NCBI GenBank assembly: GCA_963708205.1
Contig: OY970196.1
Coordinates: 2,418,001-2,482,000, forward strand
DNA from: CAVYTF01 sp963708205
Lineage (GTDB): Bacteria; Bacteroidota; Bacteroidia; Chitinophagales; Chitinophagaceae
Direction: 5' to 3'
DNA length: 64,000 nucleotides
The notes under the pieces were generated by a model. The model made no database searches. It had not been told where the DNA came from and saw only the letters and a list, made by a program, of their open reading frames with translations. A program made the position numbers and the translations under genes. Every line of letters starts with the position of its first letter. Positions within the stretch are counted from its first letter, which is position 1. This document shows positions 15,940 to 24,880 of this stretch, piece by piece.

Positions 15940-16803
15940 TTGGCAGCTAAAATAAATACAGAAAAAAAGTTTTCTATTATAATTCCTACATGGAATAATC
16001 TTGACTTGCTGCAATTGTGCATTGACAGTATACGTAAAAATTCAACATTTCTCCATCAAATTATTGTGCACGTAAATGAAGGCACCGATGGTACTATTGC
16101 ATGGGTAAAAAATGAAAAAGATATAAGCTTTTCTTTCAGTGAAAAAAATATCGGTGTTTGTTTCGCTTTGAATGAATGCCGAAAACTTGTTGAGACAGAT
16201 TATATCTTATACATTAATGACGATATGTATGTTTGTCCGAAGTGGGATGAAGTTTTATTTAATGAAATACAAAAGATCGGGCATAATAAATTTTTTCTTT
16301 CATCAACTGCAATCGAACCTAAAGCCCAAAGTATTTGCTCTATTGAAAAAGATTTTGGAACAAGTATTAAGAATTTTAATGAAGAACAGTTACTCAATCA
16401 ATTTTCAGGGTTAAAAAAAGCTGATTGGCAAGGAGCAACCTGGCCGCCAAACATTGTTCATAAAGATATTTGGGACGCTGTAGGCGGCTACAGCATTGAG
16501 TTTTCGCCGGGTATGTATTCTGATCCGGATTTTTCTATGAAGCTTTGGAAGTATGGTGTGAGGTATTTTAAAGGACTTTGCACAAGCCGTGTTTATCATT
16601 TCGGCTCTGCATCTGTAAAGCGAATAAAAAAAAATAATGGATATTATATGTTCATATCAAAATGGAAAATGACATCAAGCACTTTCACAAAATATTTTTT
16701 GCAAAGAGGACAAATATTTCATGGCGAATTGAAAGAACCTCAGCTTCCTTTCTTTATTGAAATAAAAAATTTCTGGAAAAGATTTATGGCCGTTTTTCAT
16801 TAA
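15940..16803 (+). CDS. family 2 glycosyltransferase
   Basis: This is a 287-residue GT-A enzyme. FSIIIPTWNNLDLLQLCIDS (residues 11-30) is the typical nucleotide-sugar binding start, YILYINDDMYV (about 88-98) holds the DDM metal motif, and the GYSIEFSPGMYSDPDFSMKL segment (about 186-205) carries the acceptor-site acidic residues. The gene begins with TTG at 15940; no ATG precedes the domain. It is followed after 25 bp by a family 9 glycosyltransferase gene on the same strand, and the two likely form an operon for surface glycan assembly. Confidence 0.85.
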   Translation: MAAKINTEKKFSIIIPTWNNLDLLQLCIDSIRKNSTFLHQIIVHVNEGTDGTIAWVKNEKDISFSFSEKNIGVCFALNECRKLVETDYILYINDDMYVCPKWDEVLFNEIQKIGHNKFFLSSTAIEPKAQSICSIEKDFGTSIKNFNEEQLLNQFSGLKKADWQGATWPPNIVHKDIWDAVGGYSIEFSPGMYSDPDFSMKLWKYGVRYFKGLCTSRVYHFGSASVKRIKKNNGYYMFISKWKMTSSTFTKYFLQRGQIFHGELKEPQLPFFIEIKNFWKRFMAVFH

Positions 16804-16828
16804 AATATCAATCAATTAAACACTTTGC

Positions 16829-17992
16829 ATGTTTCGATTTGTATCGGTTTGGTTAAGAAAAAAGCAATTAAAAAAAAGAAAAATAAAGTTATTAGAGCAA
16901 TTTGAAGCATGGAAGTTGGATCAAAAAACATTACCAGAATATCAGCTAAATAATAAAAAGTTATTGATCATCCGGCTTGATGATATTGGCGATTATTTAT
17001 TGTTTAGAAACACCCTTCCATTTTATAAAACAGGGCAATGGCAAGAATATGAAATAACGCTTTTGGGAAATTTTTTTTGGAAAAATTTGTTTGATTCATT
17101 TGATAGGAATACTGTTGACGAAATAATTTGGATAGATAAAAAACAGTACGAAGAGAATAAAATTTACAGGATTGATGTTTGGAAAAATTTAAGAGAACAG
17201 GGATTTGAAGTTGTTATTTGCCCCTCAAGAACACGACCAATTTTGCTTGATGATTTATGCACGCTCGCAAGTGGAGCTAAAAACAAATTCGCCTCTGAAA
17301 ATAATTTAGCATATGATGATATAAATAAATCATCAGACAGAATTTATAATCATTTATATCAGCAAAAAAATTATTACACGAACGAATTTATCTTCAATAT
17401 TGAATTTGCAAATTGGTGTTGTCAAACAAATAATTTAATAACTCGTCCACAAATTCTTTCTCAATTTAAAAGCACTCATCACAAAAAATATATTGTTTGC
17501 TTTATTGGCGCTTCTGCGCAAAGTAAACGTTGGCCTGAAAAAAACTGGATGCAACTGATACAAATGCTAAGTGCAAATAATGACTATGAAATTTTTATTA
17601 CTGGTGGAAAAAATGAAATAATTGCCGCATCAAAAATTGAAAAGCAAACAAAGACGAAAAATGTTGCGAACCAATTATCGCTTTTAGAAATGAGTGAGCT
17701 TGTCGCTTTTAGCACCGCGGTTATTACGAATGATTCAATGGCTTTGCATCTTGGTGTTTCATTTAACAAGCCAACAATTGTAATAGCAAATGGTGATAAT
17801 GCTTACCGCTTTACTGAATATGAAAAAGCCGGCTTTTCAAATATAAAAGCACTTTATCCGCAAAGGTTTTTGAAAGAATTTATAAAAAAAGGTAATCAAG
17901 TTTTTGCAGATTATATTGCTGTAACAGCAGATATCGCCACGATTAATCCCTCTCAAGTTTTTAATGCTTTGCAAGAGGTTATAGAAAAATAA
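16829..17992 (+). CDS. family 9 glycosyltransferase, heptosyltransferase-like
   Basis: The 387-residue protein has the GT-B layout of ADP-heptose transferases. After a basic N-terminal helix comes LLIIRLDDIGDYLLFRNTLP (about 49-68), the standard start of this family. The C-terminal half holds IGASAQSKRWPEKNW (about 230-244) and TNDSMALHLGVSFNKPTIVI (about 298-317), the donor-binding segment. Such enzymes build lipopolysaccharide core or related surface glycans. It ends 1 bp before the convergent family 2 gene. Confidence 0.85.
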   Translation: MFRFVSVWLRKKQLKKRKIKLLEQFEAWKLDQKTLPEYQLNNKKLLIIRLDDIGDYLLFRNTLPFYKTGQWQEYEITLLGNFFWKNLFDSFDRNTVDEIIWIDKKQYEENKIYRIDVWKNLREQGFEVVICPSRTRPILLDDLCTLASGAKNKFASENNLAYDDINKSSDRIYNHLYQQKNYYTNEFIFNIEFANWCCQTNNLITRPQILSQFKSTHHKKYIVCFIGASAQSKRWPEKNWMQLIQMLSANNDYEIFITGGKNEIIAASKIEKQTKTKNVANQLSLLEMSELVAFSTAVITNDSMALHLGVSFNKPTIVIANGDNAYRFTEYEKAGFSNIKALYPQRFLKEFIKKGNQVFADYIAVTADIATINPSQVFNALQEVIEK

Positions 17993-17993
17993 A

Positions 17994-18917
17994 TCAAAAA
18001 ATTTCTTTTTCGCCCCGCGCTAATTTTCTTATCTCCATTACGTTACTTAAAAAACTTTTTGGTCTGAAATTGCATATTTGTTTTTCGTGCTTAAGCATAA
18101 AAAAAAATAAAGGCCAAACAAAATATCCTTTCTTCTTCTTTAAAAATAACTGATAGAATTTAGCATAAAATTCTTTCTCTTTTTCCAGTGGATTGTTTTT
18201 TAATGTTTCAAGCCACAGCAATTGTTTTTGAAAATCATTGTACCTGATCGCATTTTTTCTCGCACCCGAACTTTTCTCAATAATTGTTTTTGTAATACTT
18301 GTAAAGTGTTGCCGGTAAAGGGTTAGCGGTTCATCTACATACTTTATTCCGGTCAAGCAAGTTGCCAAAACAGCGAGCCATTTATCGTACTCAACATTTT
18401 GTGGCAAAGGCAAAAAATATTTTAATAATTCTTTTTTAATAAGGATAGTATGTCCCCAGGCAACATTGTCAAGAAAAAAACCAATTGTGCTTTTTACATC
18501 ACCCATTTTTCTTACATCAGACAATTTTTTTCCGATATATTCTTTGTTTTCTTTTATTAATTCACTATTACTATAAACAAGAAAATGATTAACTATTGCA
18601 TGATATAAAGTTGTGATTTTTTCAGGAAGCCAAATATCATCCTGATCTGAAAATGCAATGTAATCGCCACTTGCAGAGATTGCTGCTTCATAAAAGTTTT
18701 GAGAATAGCCAATATTATTTTCTCTATAAATAATTTTAATACTTGGATAAGATTGATATCCCGAAATTATTTTTCTTGTGTTATCTGTTGAAGCATCATC
18801 TGCGATTATTATCTCAAGATTTGGATAAGTTTGTTCAATAATTGAATCAATTTGTTCTTTCAAAAATTTTTCTCCGTTGTAAGTACTTACAACGATTGAA
18901 ATGAGCGGAAGATGCAT
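17994..18917 (-). CDS. family 2 glycosyltransferase
   Basis: The 307-residue protein starts LISIVVSTYNGEKFLKEQID with IIADDASTDNT (about 36-46) and the metal motif IAFSDQDDIW (about 90-99), all diagnostic of GT-A family 2 enzymes of the rhamnosyl- and galactofuranosyl-transferase kind. It has no membrane helix. It follows meaB on the minus strand by 18 bp and may be transcribed with it and with the 19825-20694 glycosyltransferase. Confidence 0.88.
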   Translation of the reverse strand: MHLPLISIVVSTYNGEKFLKEQIDSIIEQTYPNLEIIIADDASTDNTRKIISGYQSYPSIKIIYRENNIGYSQNFYEAAISASGDYIAFSDQDDIWLPEKITTLYHAIVNHFLVYSNSELIKENKEYIGKKLSDVRKMGDVKSTIGFFLDNVAWGHTILIKKELLKYFLPLPQNVEYDKWLAVLATCLTGIKYVDEPLTLYRQHFTSITKTIIEKSSGARKNAIRYNDFQKQLLWLETLKNNPLEKEKEFYAKFYQLFLKKKKGYFVWPLFFFMLKHEKQICNFRPKSFLSNVMEIRKLARGEKEIF

Positions 18918-18935
18918 TTATATTTCTTAAATAAA

Positions 18936-19817
18936 TTATTGCGCTAAAAATGATTGCGCAATTAAATATGGGTTGATATTTTTTTGATCCTGGCTTTGCA
19001 ATTTTATTTTATTAAAGATGTCTTCAAGGCTTACATCTTTCATTCTTTTCGATTGTATTATCCGATATACTTTTTCTGCAAGCAGCCAGTTTTTTTTGTC
19101 GGAAACCGCATTAGTATTGAGTTTTTTAAGTAACTCATTATACAATTCATCTACTCCTGTTCCGTTTTCTGCAATGGTTTTTATTATCGGGATATTTTTC
19201 TTGTGTATGTTTATTGAAAGCATTGATGTAAGATTTTTTTCAAAGATATCTGCACCTTGTCTGTCTGCTTTATTTATTATAAAAATATCCGCAATTTCCA
19301 TCACACCGGATTTCATGGTTTGAATTTCATCGCCGCTTTCAGGCACTAATATCAACATTGTAATATCTGCCAGTCCTGCAATTTCTATTTCACTTTGTCC
19401 TATGCCAACTGTTTCTATTATTATAAAATCAATGTTTTGAAATTTTAAATATTCAGTTATTTCAATCATCATGGGACTTAAGCCACCAAGTGCTTTGCGC
19501 GATGCGAATGAGCGAATAAAAACTGATGGATGTGTGTACCATTTGTTCATGCGAATTCTATCACCAAGCAAAGCTCCCATATTAAATGGTGAAGAAGGAT
19601 CGATGCATAAAACCGCAACAGTTTTATTTTGCCCAATAATATGTGATATCAATTTATCCGTTAATGTACTCTTTCCTGCGCCGGGAGTGCCCGTAATGCC
19701 AATGATGGCGGCACTTTCAGCTGAATTATTATTTTGCACCAATAACTTTTCATATCCATCAACATTATTTTCTATCAAAGAAATATTTTTTGCTATTGTT
19801 TTAAAATCTATCATCAA
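18936..19817 (-). CDS. meaB: methylmalonyl-CoA mutase-associated GTPase MeaB
   Basis: This is a 293-residue G3E-family GTPase. The P-loop GTPGAGKST is at 43-51, followed by AVLCIDPSSPFNMGALLGDR, the glycine-rich metallochaperone segment SFASRKALGGLSPMM, the switch-like ETVGIGQSE and the base-recognition motif NKAD. MeaB protects and reloads adenosylcobalamin-dependent methylmalonyl-CoA mutase. No mutase gene is in this window, so its partner must lie elsewhere. It sits between two glycosyltransferase genes on the same strand (7 bp and 18 bp gaps), an unexpected operon partner. Confidence 0.92.
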   Translation of the reverse strand: MMIDFKTIAKNISLIENNVDGYEKLLVQNNNSAESAAIIGITGTPGAGKSTLTDKLISHIIGQNKTVAVLCIDPSSPFNMGALLGDRIRMNKWYTHPSVFIRSFASRKALGGLSPMMIEITEYLKFQNIDFIIIETVGIGQSEIEIAGLADITMLILVPESGDEIQTMKSGVMEIADIFIINKADRQGADIFEKNLTSMLSINIHKKNIPIIKTIAENGTGVDELYNELLKKLNTNAVSDKKNWLLAEKVYRIIQSKRMKDVSLEDIFNKIKLQSQDQKNINPYLIAQSFLAQ

Positions 19818-19824
19818 ATCACGC

Positions 19825-20694
19825 TTAAATTATTTTATAATTTTTAAAATCAAATGGACGAATACCCGTGAGTTTTTCGAAACGGTATAAAAAAAAGTCT
19901 TTTGCAGAAAATTTTTTCTTTGAAATATCCAAATTCAATTCCCAATTTTTTTTTCTGATCCTTTCTTTCATCACATCAGGATGCGAGCCTGTAAATTTTT
20001 GCAAAGAATCAAAATCATTAAAGTCAACTGCACTTTGCTGCAAAAACTTTTTCCACTCTTCAGAATCTTCATTCCAAAAACGACGAACATTTTTATGTTT
20101 CTCCATCATTTGTTCCGGACTTTTTACCCAGCCATAATGATAAATGAAGGCATTTATTTTTTTTACCCTGATCTTCTTGCCATTTTTTCTAAATCCCTGC
20201 GCATCCTTATAAGCCTTTATATTTTTATCATTCCTGATAATCCTCACTTCATGTGCATACCATTTGCGGCTGTCGCCAACATAATCATACGAACCAAAAA
20301 AGTGCAGGTAATTAAACAATAATCCTTCAACTAATTTGTTGTCTTTATATTTTTTGCACGCATTTAATATCTCATCATAATATTTTTCATGCACTGTTTC
20401 ATCTGCCTGAATGTAGAAAGCCCAATCGCTTTCTTTATCAATTAAGTTAAATGCTTTATTGGTTTCCACAGCTAAAACTTTTCCATCTTTTCGCAATGCA
20501 TCGTCCCAAATTGAATGATGAATTTTTATTTTTTCATCCTTAATATCTCTAATTAAATTTTCAGTTTCATCTTCAGATTTGCCAACGAGCACAATCATTT
20601 CATCAACAACAGGCAATATAGATCGAATGGCTTCTACAACAGGATAATCATTCAGCAAAGCATTCCTGATAATTGTAAAACCTGAAATTTTCAT
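19825..20694 (-). CDS. family 2-type glycosyltransferase
   Basis: The 289-residue protein begins ISGFTIIRNALLNDYPVVEA and continues VDEMIVLVGKSEDETENLI, the start seen in glycosyltransferases with a modified GT-A fold. DWAFYIQADETVHEKY (about 119-134) supplies the acidic metal site as QADE instead of DxD. The C-terminal part is basic and helical. It is read upstream of meaB with a 7-bp gap. Target glycan unknown. Confidence 0.8.
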   Translation of the reverse strand: MKISGFTIIRNALLNDYPVVEAIRSILPVVDEMIVLVGKSEDETENLIRDIKDEKIKIHHSIWDDALRKDGKVLAVETNKAFNLIDKESDWAFYIQADETVHEKYYDEILNACKKYKDNKLVEGLLFNYLHFFGSYDYVGDSRKWYAHEVRIIRNDKNIKAYKDAQGFRKNGKKIRVKKINAFIYHYGWVKSPEQMMEKHKNVRRFWNEDSEEWKKFLQQSAVDFNDFDSLQKFTGSHPDVMKERIRKKNWELNLDISKKKFSAKDFFLYRFEKLTGIRPFDFKNYKII

Positions 20695-20782
20695 TCAACA
20701 AAGAAAACAAAATTGTGGAAAGGTATTTTCAAATTAAATCTACATTCTCATAAAGTATTAATTTGCGCGTTTGATAATTTCT

Positions 20783-21415
20783 ATGATAAATTTCATTCCC
20801 ATATTTCCTTTATCTATTGTGGTGTATCCCGGTGAAGAACTGAACCTGCATATTTTTGAAGAGCGATACAAACAACTGATCAATGAATCTTTTACTGAGA
20901 AAAAATCTTTTGGCATTCCTGTTATTTTAAATGAACAGGTAAGTGAGCTGGGCACGCTGATAGAAGTAACGGAAATAGTAAAAAAATATGATGATGGCAA
21001 GATGGATATAAAAACGAAAGGAATAGCTGTTTTTAGAATTTTGGAGATTGTAAAAGATGTGCCCGATAAGCTGTACAGCGGCGCCATTGTTGATTATCCG
21101 GCAAATAATGTGGTGAAGAAACATAAGCTGATGCGGCTGATCACAGAGAATGTGCGCGAATTGCACCGCTTAATGAAAGTGGAAAAAAGTTTTAATAAAC
21201 CTGACGGCGAATTGGTGAGTTATGATGTTGCGCATCATGCGGGTTTGTCCCTCAATGAAGAGTATGAACTATTGGGTTTGCTGCGCGAAGACCAAAGACT
21301 TGAATATTTGAAAAGGCATTTGCAAAAAATACTTCCGGTTATTGCGAGTACCGAATTGCTGCGGGATAAAATAAAAATGAATGGACATTTTAAAGAATTA
21401 AAAGGTTTATTTTAA
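20783..21415 (+). CDS. LON substrate-binding (N-domain) protein
   Basis: ATG at 20783 gives a 210-residue protein beginning MINFIPIFPLSIVVYPGEEL, the hallmark N-terminal strand of the Lon N-domain. ERYKQLINES and the helical region after residue 110 complete the family. It has neither the AAA+ module nor the serine-lysine protease domain of full Lon, so it is a stand-alone substrate-binding protein of unknown role. Its stop codon is immediately followed by the coaX ATG, so the two genes are surely co-transcribed. Confidence 0.88.
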   Translation: MINFIPIFPLSIVVYPGEELNLHIFEERYKQLINESFTEKKSFGIPVILNEQVSELGTLIEVTEIVKKYDDGKMDIKTKGIAVFRILEIVKDVPDKLYSGAIVDYPANNVVKKHKLMRLITENVRELHRLMKVEKSFNKPDGELVSYDVAHHAGLSLNEEYELLGLLREDQRLEYLKRHLQKILPVIASTELLRDKIKMNGHFKELKGLF

Positions 21416-22138
21416 ATGATAACACTCTGCTTCGATTTAGGAAATACCCGTTTGAAATGTGCTGTCTTTGAAAATGCAAAGCTGAAAGAATTAATAGTGA
21501 TGGACAATGATGCGGAAGCAAGTGTTTTAGAGATCATAGAAAAATATCATCCGGAAAAAAGTATTTTATCATCCGTTATCAATCATGATCTTTCCATTGA
21601 AAAAATTTTAACTGAAAAAACAAAGTTTCACAAGCTTTCGGCTGCAAACAAATTGCCCTTCAGCACACCTGTAAACAAACCCGAAACTATCGGCGCGGAC
21701 AGACTTGCACTTTGTGCGGCTGCTGTAAATATTTTTCCAAATCAGCATAACCTTATTATCGGTTTGGGTTCGTGCATCACCTATAATTTTATAAATAAAT
21801 CTCATGAGTTTTTAGGAGGAAGTATTTCACCTGGATTAGAAATGCGCTTGCGCGCCATGCATGAGTTTACCGCGAAGCTTCCTTTGGTAAAACCGGATAA
21901 TAATTTTCCCTTGGTCGGGTATAATACCGCAACTAATTTATTAAGCGGCGCGATACTTGGAATGCGAAAAGAAATTGATGGAATGATAGATGAATATGCA
22001 TTGAAATACGGCAACTTTAACGCGCTTTTAACCGGTGGTGATTTGCCCTTTATTGCTTCTCATCTCAAAAACAAGATATTTGCAAACCCTCATCTTATCT
22101 ATAAAGGACTATATGCAATCAGTGAGTATAACAACTAA
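21416..22138 (+). CDS. coaX: type III pantothenate kinase
   Basis: The 240-residue protein is a member of the ASKHA fold. The phosphate loop is LCFDLGNTRLK (about 3-13), GADRLALCAAA (about 93-103) is the pantothenate-site motif, and LIIGLGSCITYNFI gives the second phosphate strand; TGGDLPF lies near the C-terminus. It phosphorylates pantothenate in the first step of coenzyme A synthesis. It follows the Lon-domain gene without spacing, and its last 26 bp overlap the start of the outer-membrane protein gene. Confidence 0.92.
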   Translation: MITLCFDLGNTRLKCAVFENAKLKELIVMDNDAEASVLEIIEKYHPEKSILSSVINHDLSIEKILTEKTKFHKLSAANKLPFSTPVNKPETIGADRLALCAAAVNIFPNQHNLIIGLGSCITYNFINKSHEFLGGSISPGLEMRLRAMHEFTAKLPLVKPDNNFPLVGYNTATNLLSGAILGMRKEIDGMIDEYALKYGNFNALLTGGDLPFIASHLKNKIFANPHLIYKGLYAISEYNN

Positions 22139-23504
22139 CCGCGCGTTCATTTTTTTATGTGTTTTGTTTTTTTCAATGAGATTAACCGCACAGGAAAACT
22201 CACCTTTTTCAAGATATGGCATTGGCGATCTTTATCCTGATGAATCCATTGCTTCTCGCGCAATGGGTGGCATGACAGCAGCGTTTGCAGACGGGCAGGC
22301 GCTCAACACAAACAACCCTGCAACCTATGGAAATATTAAGTTTGCAACTTTTGACCTCGGACTTTCAATAGATGCAAGAACACTCGCAGATAAAAGCCAG
22401 CAATTAACTTATAACTCTACAAATTTTTCGCCATCCTATATTGCATTCGGTTTTCCTTTGGATAAAAAACATGGGATGGGTTTTGTTTTTGGTTTGAAAC
22501 CCTTAAGCAGAATAAATTATAATGTAGAAAATTTTTCAACCGTAACATATAACGGTTTATCAGACAGTTTGCAAACAGTTTATGAAGGTTCCGGCGGTTT
22601 AAACCAGGGCTTCGCGGGTTTTGGAAAAAGATTTACGTTTGATTCAGGCAAATTTGCTTTGAGCTTAGGTTTTAATACAGGATGGAATTTTGGAAAAAAG
22701 GATATCAGCACGCTTGTGAATATAATTAATGATACAGTCGCGTATCATCAATCCAGTTCATCAACAAATACAGCGTTTTGGGCTCCATTTTTAAATGGTG
22801 GTTTGCAATTAGATTTTAGATTGAAATCAATAAAAAATCCAGTAACGAAATTTTTATCGGTTTATACACTTCGCTTAGGTGGCGATGTAGAATTGCAGCA
22901 AACATTGAAGGCAAATCAAAGCATCAATGATCAAACATTTTATTTTGATGTAAATGGTGCGATGGTAAAAATTGACAGCGTGTATGAACAGGATAATATT
23001 CTTGGCACCATCAATTTACCAACAACCTATACTGCCGGTTTCATGCTTGTAAAAACTGATGTTGTGCCCGGCATTGGAGGTGTTGATAAATGGATGTTTG
23101 GTGGGCAATATGAATCCGCTAAATGGAGCAATTATCGTTTTTATGATCAGCCGGACAGAACTGTTGATAATTGGGTTGCGAGAGTGGGTCTGCAATATGC
23201 ACCCGATCCTATTTTTGGCAAAACATTATTCAGTCGCTCCACCTATCGTATCGGTTTCAATACAGGAGAAAATTATATAGATGCAGATGGCAATGGTTTA
23301 AAAGAAACTGCTATAACTTTTGGCGCGGGTTTTAATTTAAAGGTTCGTCGTTCTTACGACCAGGAATATACATTACTAAATACATCTTTTGAAATTGGCA
23401 AACGAGGCACGGGTGTAAATAATGTTACGGAAAATTACTTTAAATTTTCTGTTGGTTTAACTTTAACGGACAAAGGATGGTTTCTTAAACGCAAGTATGA
23501 ATAA
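22113..23504 (+). CDS. outer membrane beta-barrel protein of unknown function
   Basis: ATG at 22113 gives a 463-residue protein with a signal peptide (TTNRAFIFLCVLFFSMRLTAQ, shown here in part; cleavage after TAQ). The mature start NSPFSRYGIGDLYP, followed by ARAMGG-like and NNPATYG segments, recalls the FadL/PorV type of Bacteroidota barrels. The rest alternates polar and aromatic residues, as expected of transmembrane strands, and the C-terminus is near GLTLTDKGWFLKRKYE. It overlaps both coaX (26 bp) and the LptC gene (8 bp), so it belongs to a coupled operon that ends with lipopolysaccharide transport. Confidence 0.75.
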   Translation: MQSVSITTNRAFIFLCVLFFSMRLTAQENSPFSRYGIGDLYPDESIASRAMGGMTAAFADGQALNTNNPATYGNIKFATFDLGLSIDARTLADKSQQLTYNSTNFSPSYIAFGFPLDKKHGMGFVFGLKPLSRINYNVENFSTVTYNGLSDSLQTVYEGSGGLNQGFAGFGKRFTFDSGKFALSLGFNTGWNFGKKDISTLVNIINDTVAYHQSSSSTNTAFWAPFLNGGLQLDFRLKSIKNPVTKFLSVYTLRLGGDVELQQTLKANQSINDQTFYFDVNGAMVKIDSVYEQDNILGTINLPTTYTAGFMLVKTDVVPGIGGVDKWMFGGQYESAKWSNYRFYDQPDRTVDNWVARVGLQYAPDPIFGKTLFSRSTYRIGFNTGENYIDADGNGLKETAITFGAGFNLKVRRSYDQEYTLLNTSFEIGKRGTGVNNVTENYFKFSVGLTLTDKGWFLKRKYE

Positions 23505-24078
23505 TCTTTCTAAAAATATTTTAAAAACAGCAGCAGCCTTTTTTATCGGCTGCTTTTTTATTTCGTGTGAAAATGATATTCAGGCAGTGAAGGCATTGAG
23601 TGAAAAAAAAATTGGAGTAGAAGAAGCACATGATGTTATAAGTTATTTAAGTCTTGGGGGAAAAATGAAAGCAAAACTTACAGCACCATTGATGTTGCGA
23701 ACAGAAACAGATACGCCAAAAACTGAATTTCCTAATACCTTGCATGTAGATTTTTATGATGATAGTACACAAATAGAAAGCAAGTTATTTGCGAAATATG
23801 GACGCTATTTAGAAAGCCAATCAAAAGTTTATTTGCGCGATAGCGTTGTTGTTTTTAATATGAAAAAGGATACACTTCATACAAGTGAATTGTATTGGGA
23901 CCAGGATAAAGAAATTTTTTATACTGATAAAGAAGTTTTTATTAATCAACATAACCAGCAATACATTCATGGATATGGCTTAACCGCAAAGCAGGATTTC
24001 AGTTCATACACTATCACCAATCTTTTGCCCGGAAGCGGAAGTTTTATAAATGTACCTGACAGCAGCGCGCCACATTAG
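23497..24078 (+). CDS. lptC: LPS export lipoprotein LptC
   Basis: This is a 193-residue protein with a leader and lipobox, CFFISCEND, in place of the transmembrane anchor of proteobacterial LptC; lipidation at about Cys24 is predicted. The body is the LptC beta-jellyroll, with GGKMKAKLTAPLML and FPNTLHVDFYDDS followed by SKLFAKYGRY and VYLRDSVVVFN. LptC joins the LptBFG transporter to the periplasmic LptA bridge and passes lipopolysaccharide outward. Its start overlaps the preceding outer-membrane protein gene by 8 bp. Confidence 0.88.
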   Translation: MNNLSKNILKTAAAFFIGCFFISCENDIQAVKALSEKKIGVEEAHDVISYLSLGGKMKAKLTAPLMLRTETDTPKTEFPNTLHVDFYDDSTQIESKLFAKYGRYLESQSKVYLRDSVVVFNMKKDTLHTSELYWDQDKEIFYTDKEVFINQHNQQYIHGYGLTAKQDFSSYTITNLLPGSGSFINVPDSSAPH

Positions 24079-24087
24079 CATTTTAAT

Positions 24088-24879
24088 TTACCTAAAATCA
24101 ATTAGCGAAGTAACATCGTAGCGGTTATTTTTATACTGCATCATATCTACTTTTATTGTGCCTACAACGATCGGACTTTCTATGCGAAGCGGAATATGAT
24201 TTGCATCATCACTTACCCAAACAGTCATTTTTTCTCCACCTTGAAAGATGGTGCCTTTTACAAGCAAGGGTTTAAATTTTATTGCATTAAATTTTCCATA
24301 CCTCGTTTTTATAACTTCTTTTCCTAAATAACGGAGATAAAGATTTTCTACCTGTTTATCTAAAAACATAGAGAAGGGTATTTTATCATTAATCTTATAT
24401 TTTGAAAAATTAATGTTGCGCGCATAATATACCGAACTTAAAACATCCTGTATGCAATTTGGTATTTTAAAAACGCCTGCATCTGTAATTGCTGTATTTG
24501 TTTGCTGATTAAAAGTAATATTCTCATACTTTTTGTAGCCGCCTTCGTCAACATTCCTGATGAATTTTAATGGTTGTAAATTACTGGTATCGAAATAACT
24601 TTCGTATTTATCACGCACTTTAAAAAAGAAATCATAGTTAGCGTTTGTGCGGCCTTCACCTACGACATGATATACAATTTTATTATTCAATTTTTCGAGC
24701 GATGTGGTAAAAGTTGCAGTGCCTGCGTTTAAATAAATTCCTGCAACAGAGTAAAAAATATTATAGGTAATAACTTCACCAGCTTTAAAAGCAGTATTAT
24801 GAATACCACAAAAATCATCGCCTGCCGAAAGATTATTCCAAATGCCAATCAATAAAAAAAGGGTTGCTAGTTTCTTCAC
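24088..24879 (-). CDS. DUF3108 domain periplasmic protein
   Basis: The 263-residue protein has a signal peptide (MKKLATLFLLIGIWNNLSAG) and a beta-rich body with the DUF3108 pattern: AFKAGEVITYNIFYSVAGIY (about 31-50), VGEGRTNANYDFFFKVRDKYESY and the later VWVSDDANHIPLRIES (about 225-240). The family is periplasmic, with a LolA-like or YceI-like barrel, and its function is not established. It starts 1 bp after the stop of the upstream flippase-like membrane protein gene and is probably co-transcribed with it. It is convergent with lptC. Confidence 0.85.
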   Translation of the reverse strand: MKKLATLFLLIGIWNNLSAGDDFCGIHNTAFKAGEVITYNIFYSVAGIYLNAGTATFTTSLEKLNNKIVYHVVGEGRTNANYDFFFKVRDKYESYFDTSNLQPLKFIRNVDEGGYKKYENITFNQQTNTAITDAGVFKIPNCIQDVLSSVYYARNINFSKYKINDKIPFSMFLDKQVENLYLRYLGKEVIKTRYGKFNAIKFKPLLVKGTIFQGGEKMTVWVSDDANHIPLRIESPIVVGTIKVDMMQYKNNRYDVTSLIDFR

Positions 24880-24880
24880 A

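Noticed and set aside
22113..24078. coaX, outer-membrane protein and lptC overlaps as a sign of pseudogenes
   Set aside because: All three frames are intact with normal starts and lengths; overlaps of 26 and 8 bp are ordinary translational coupling.
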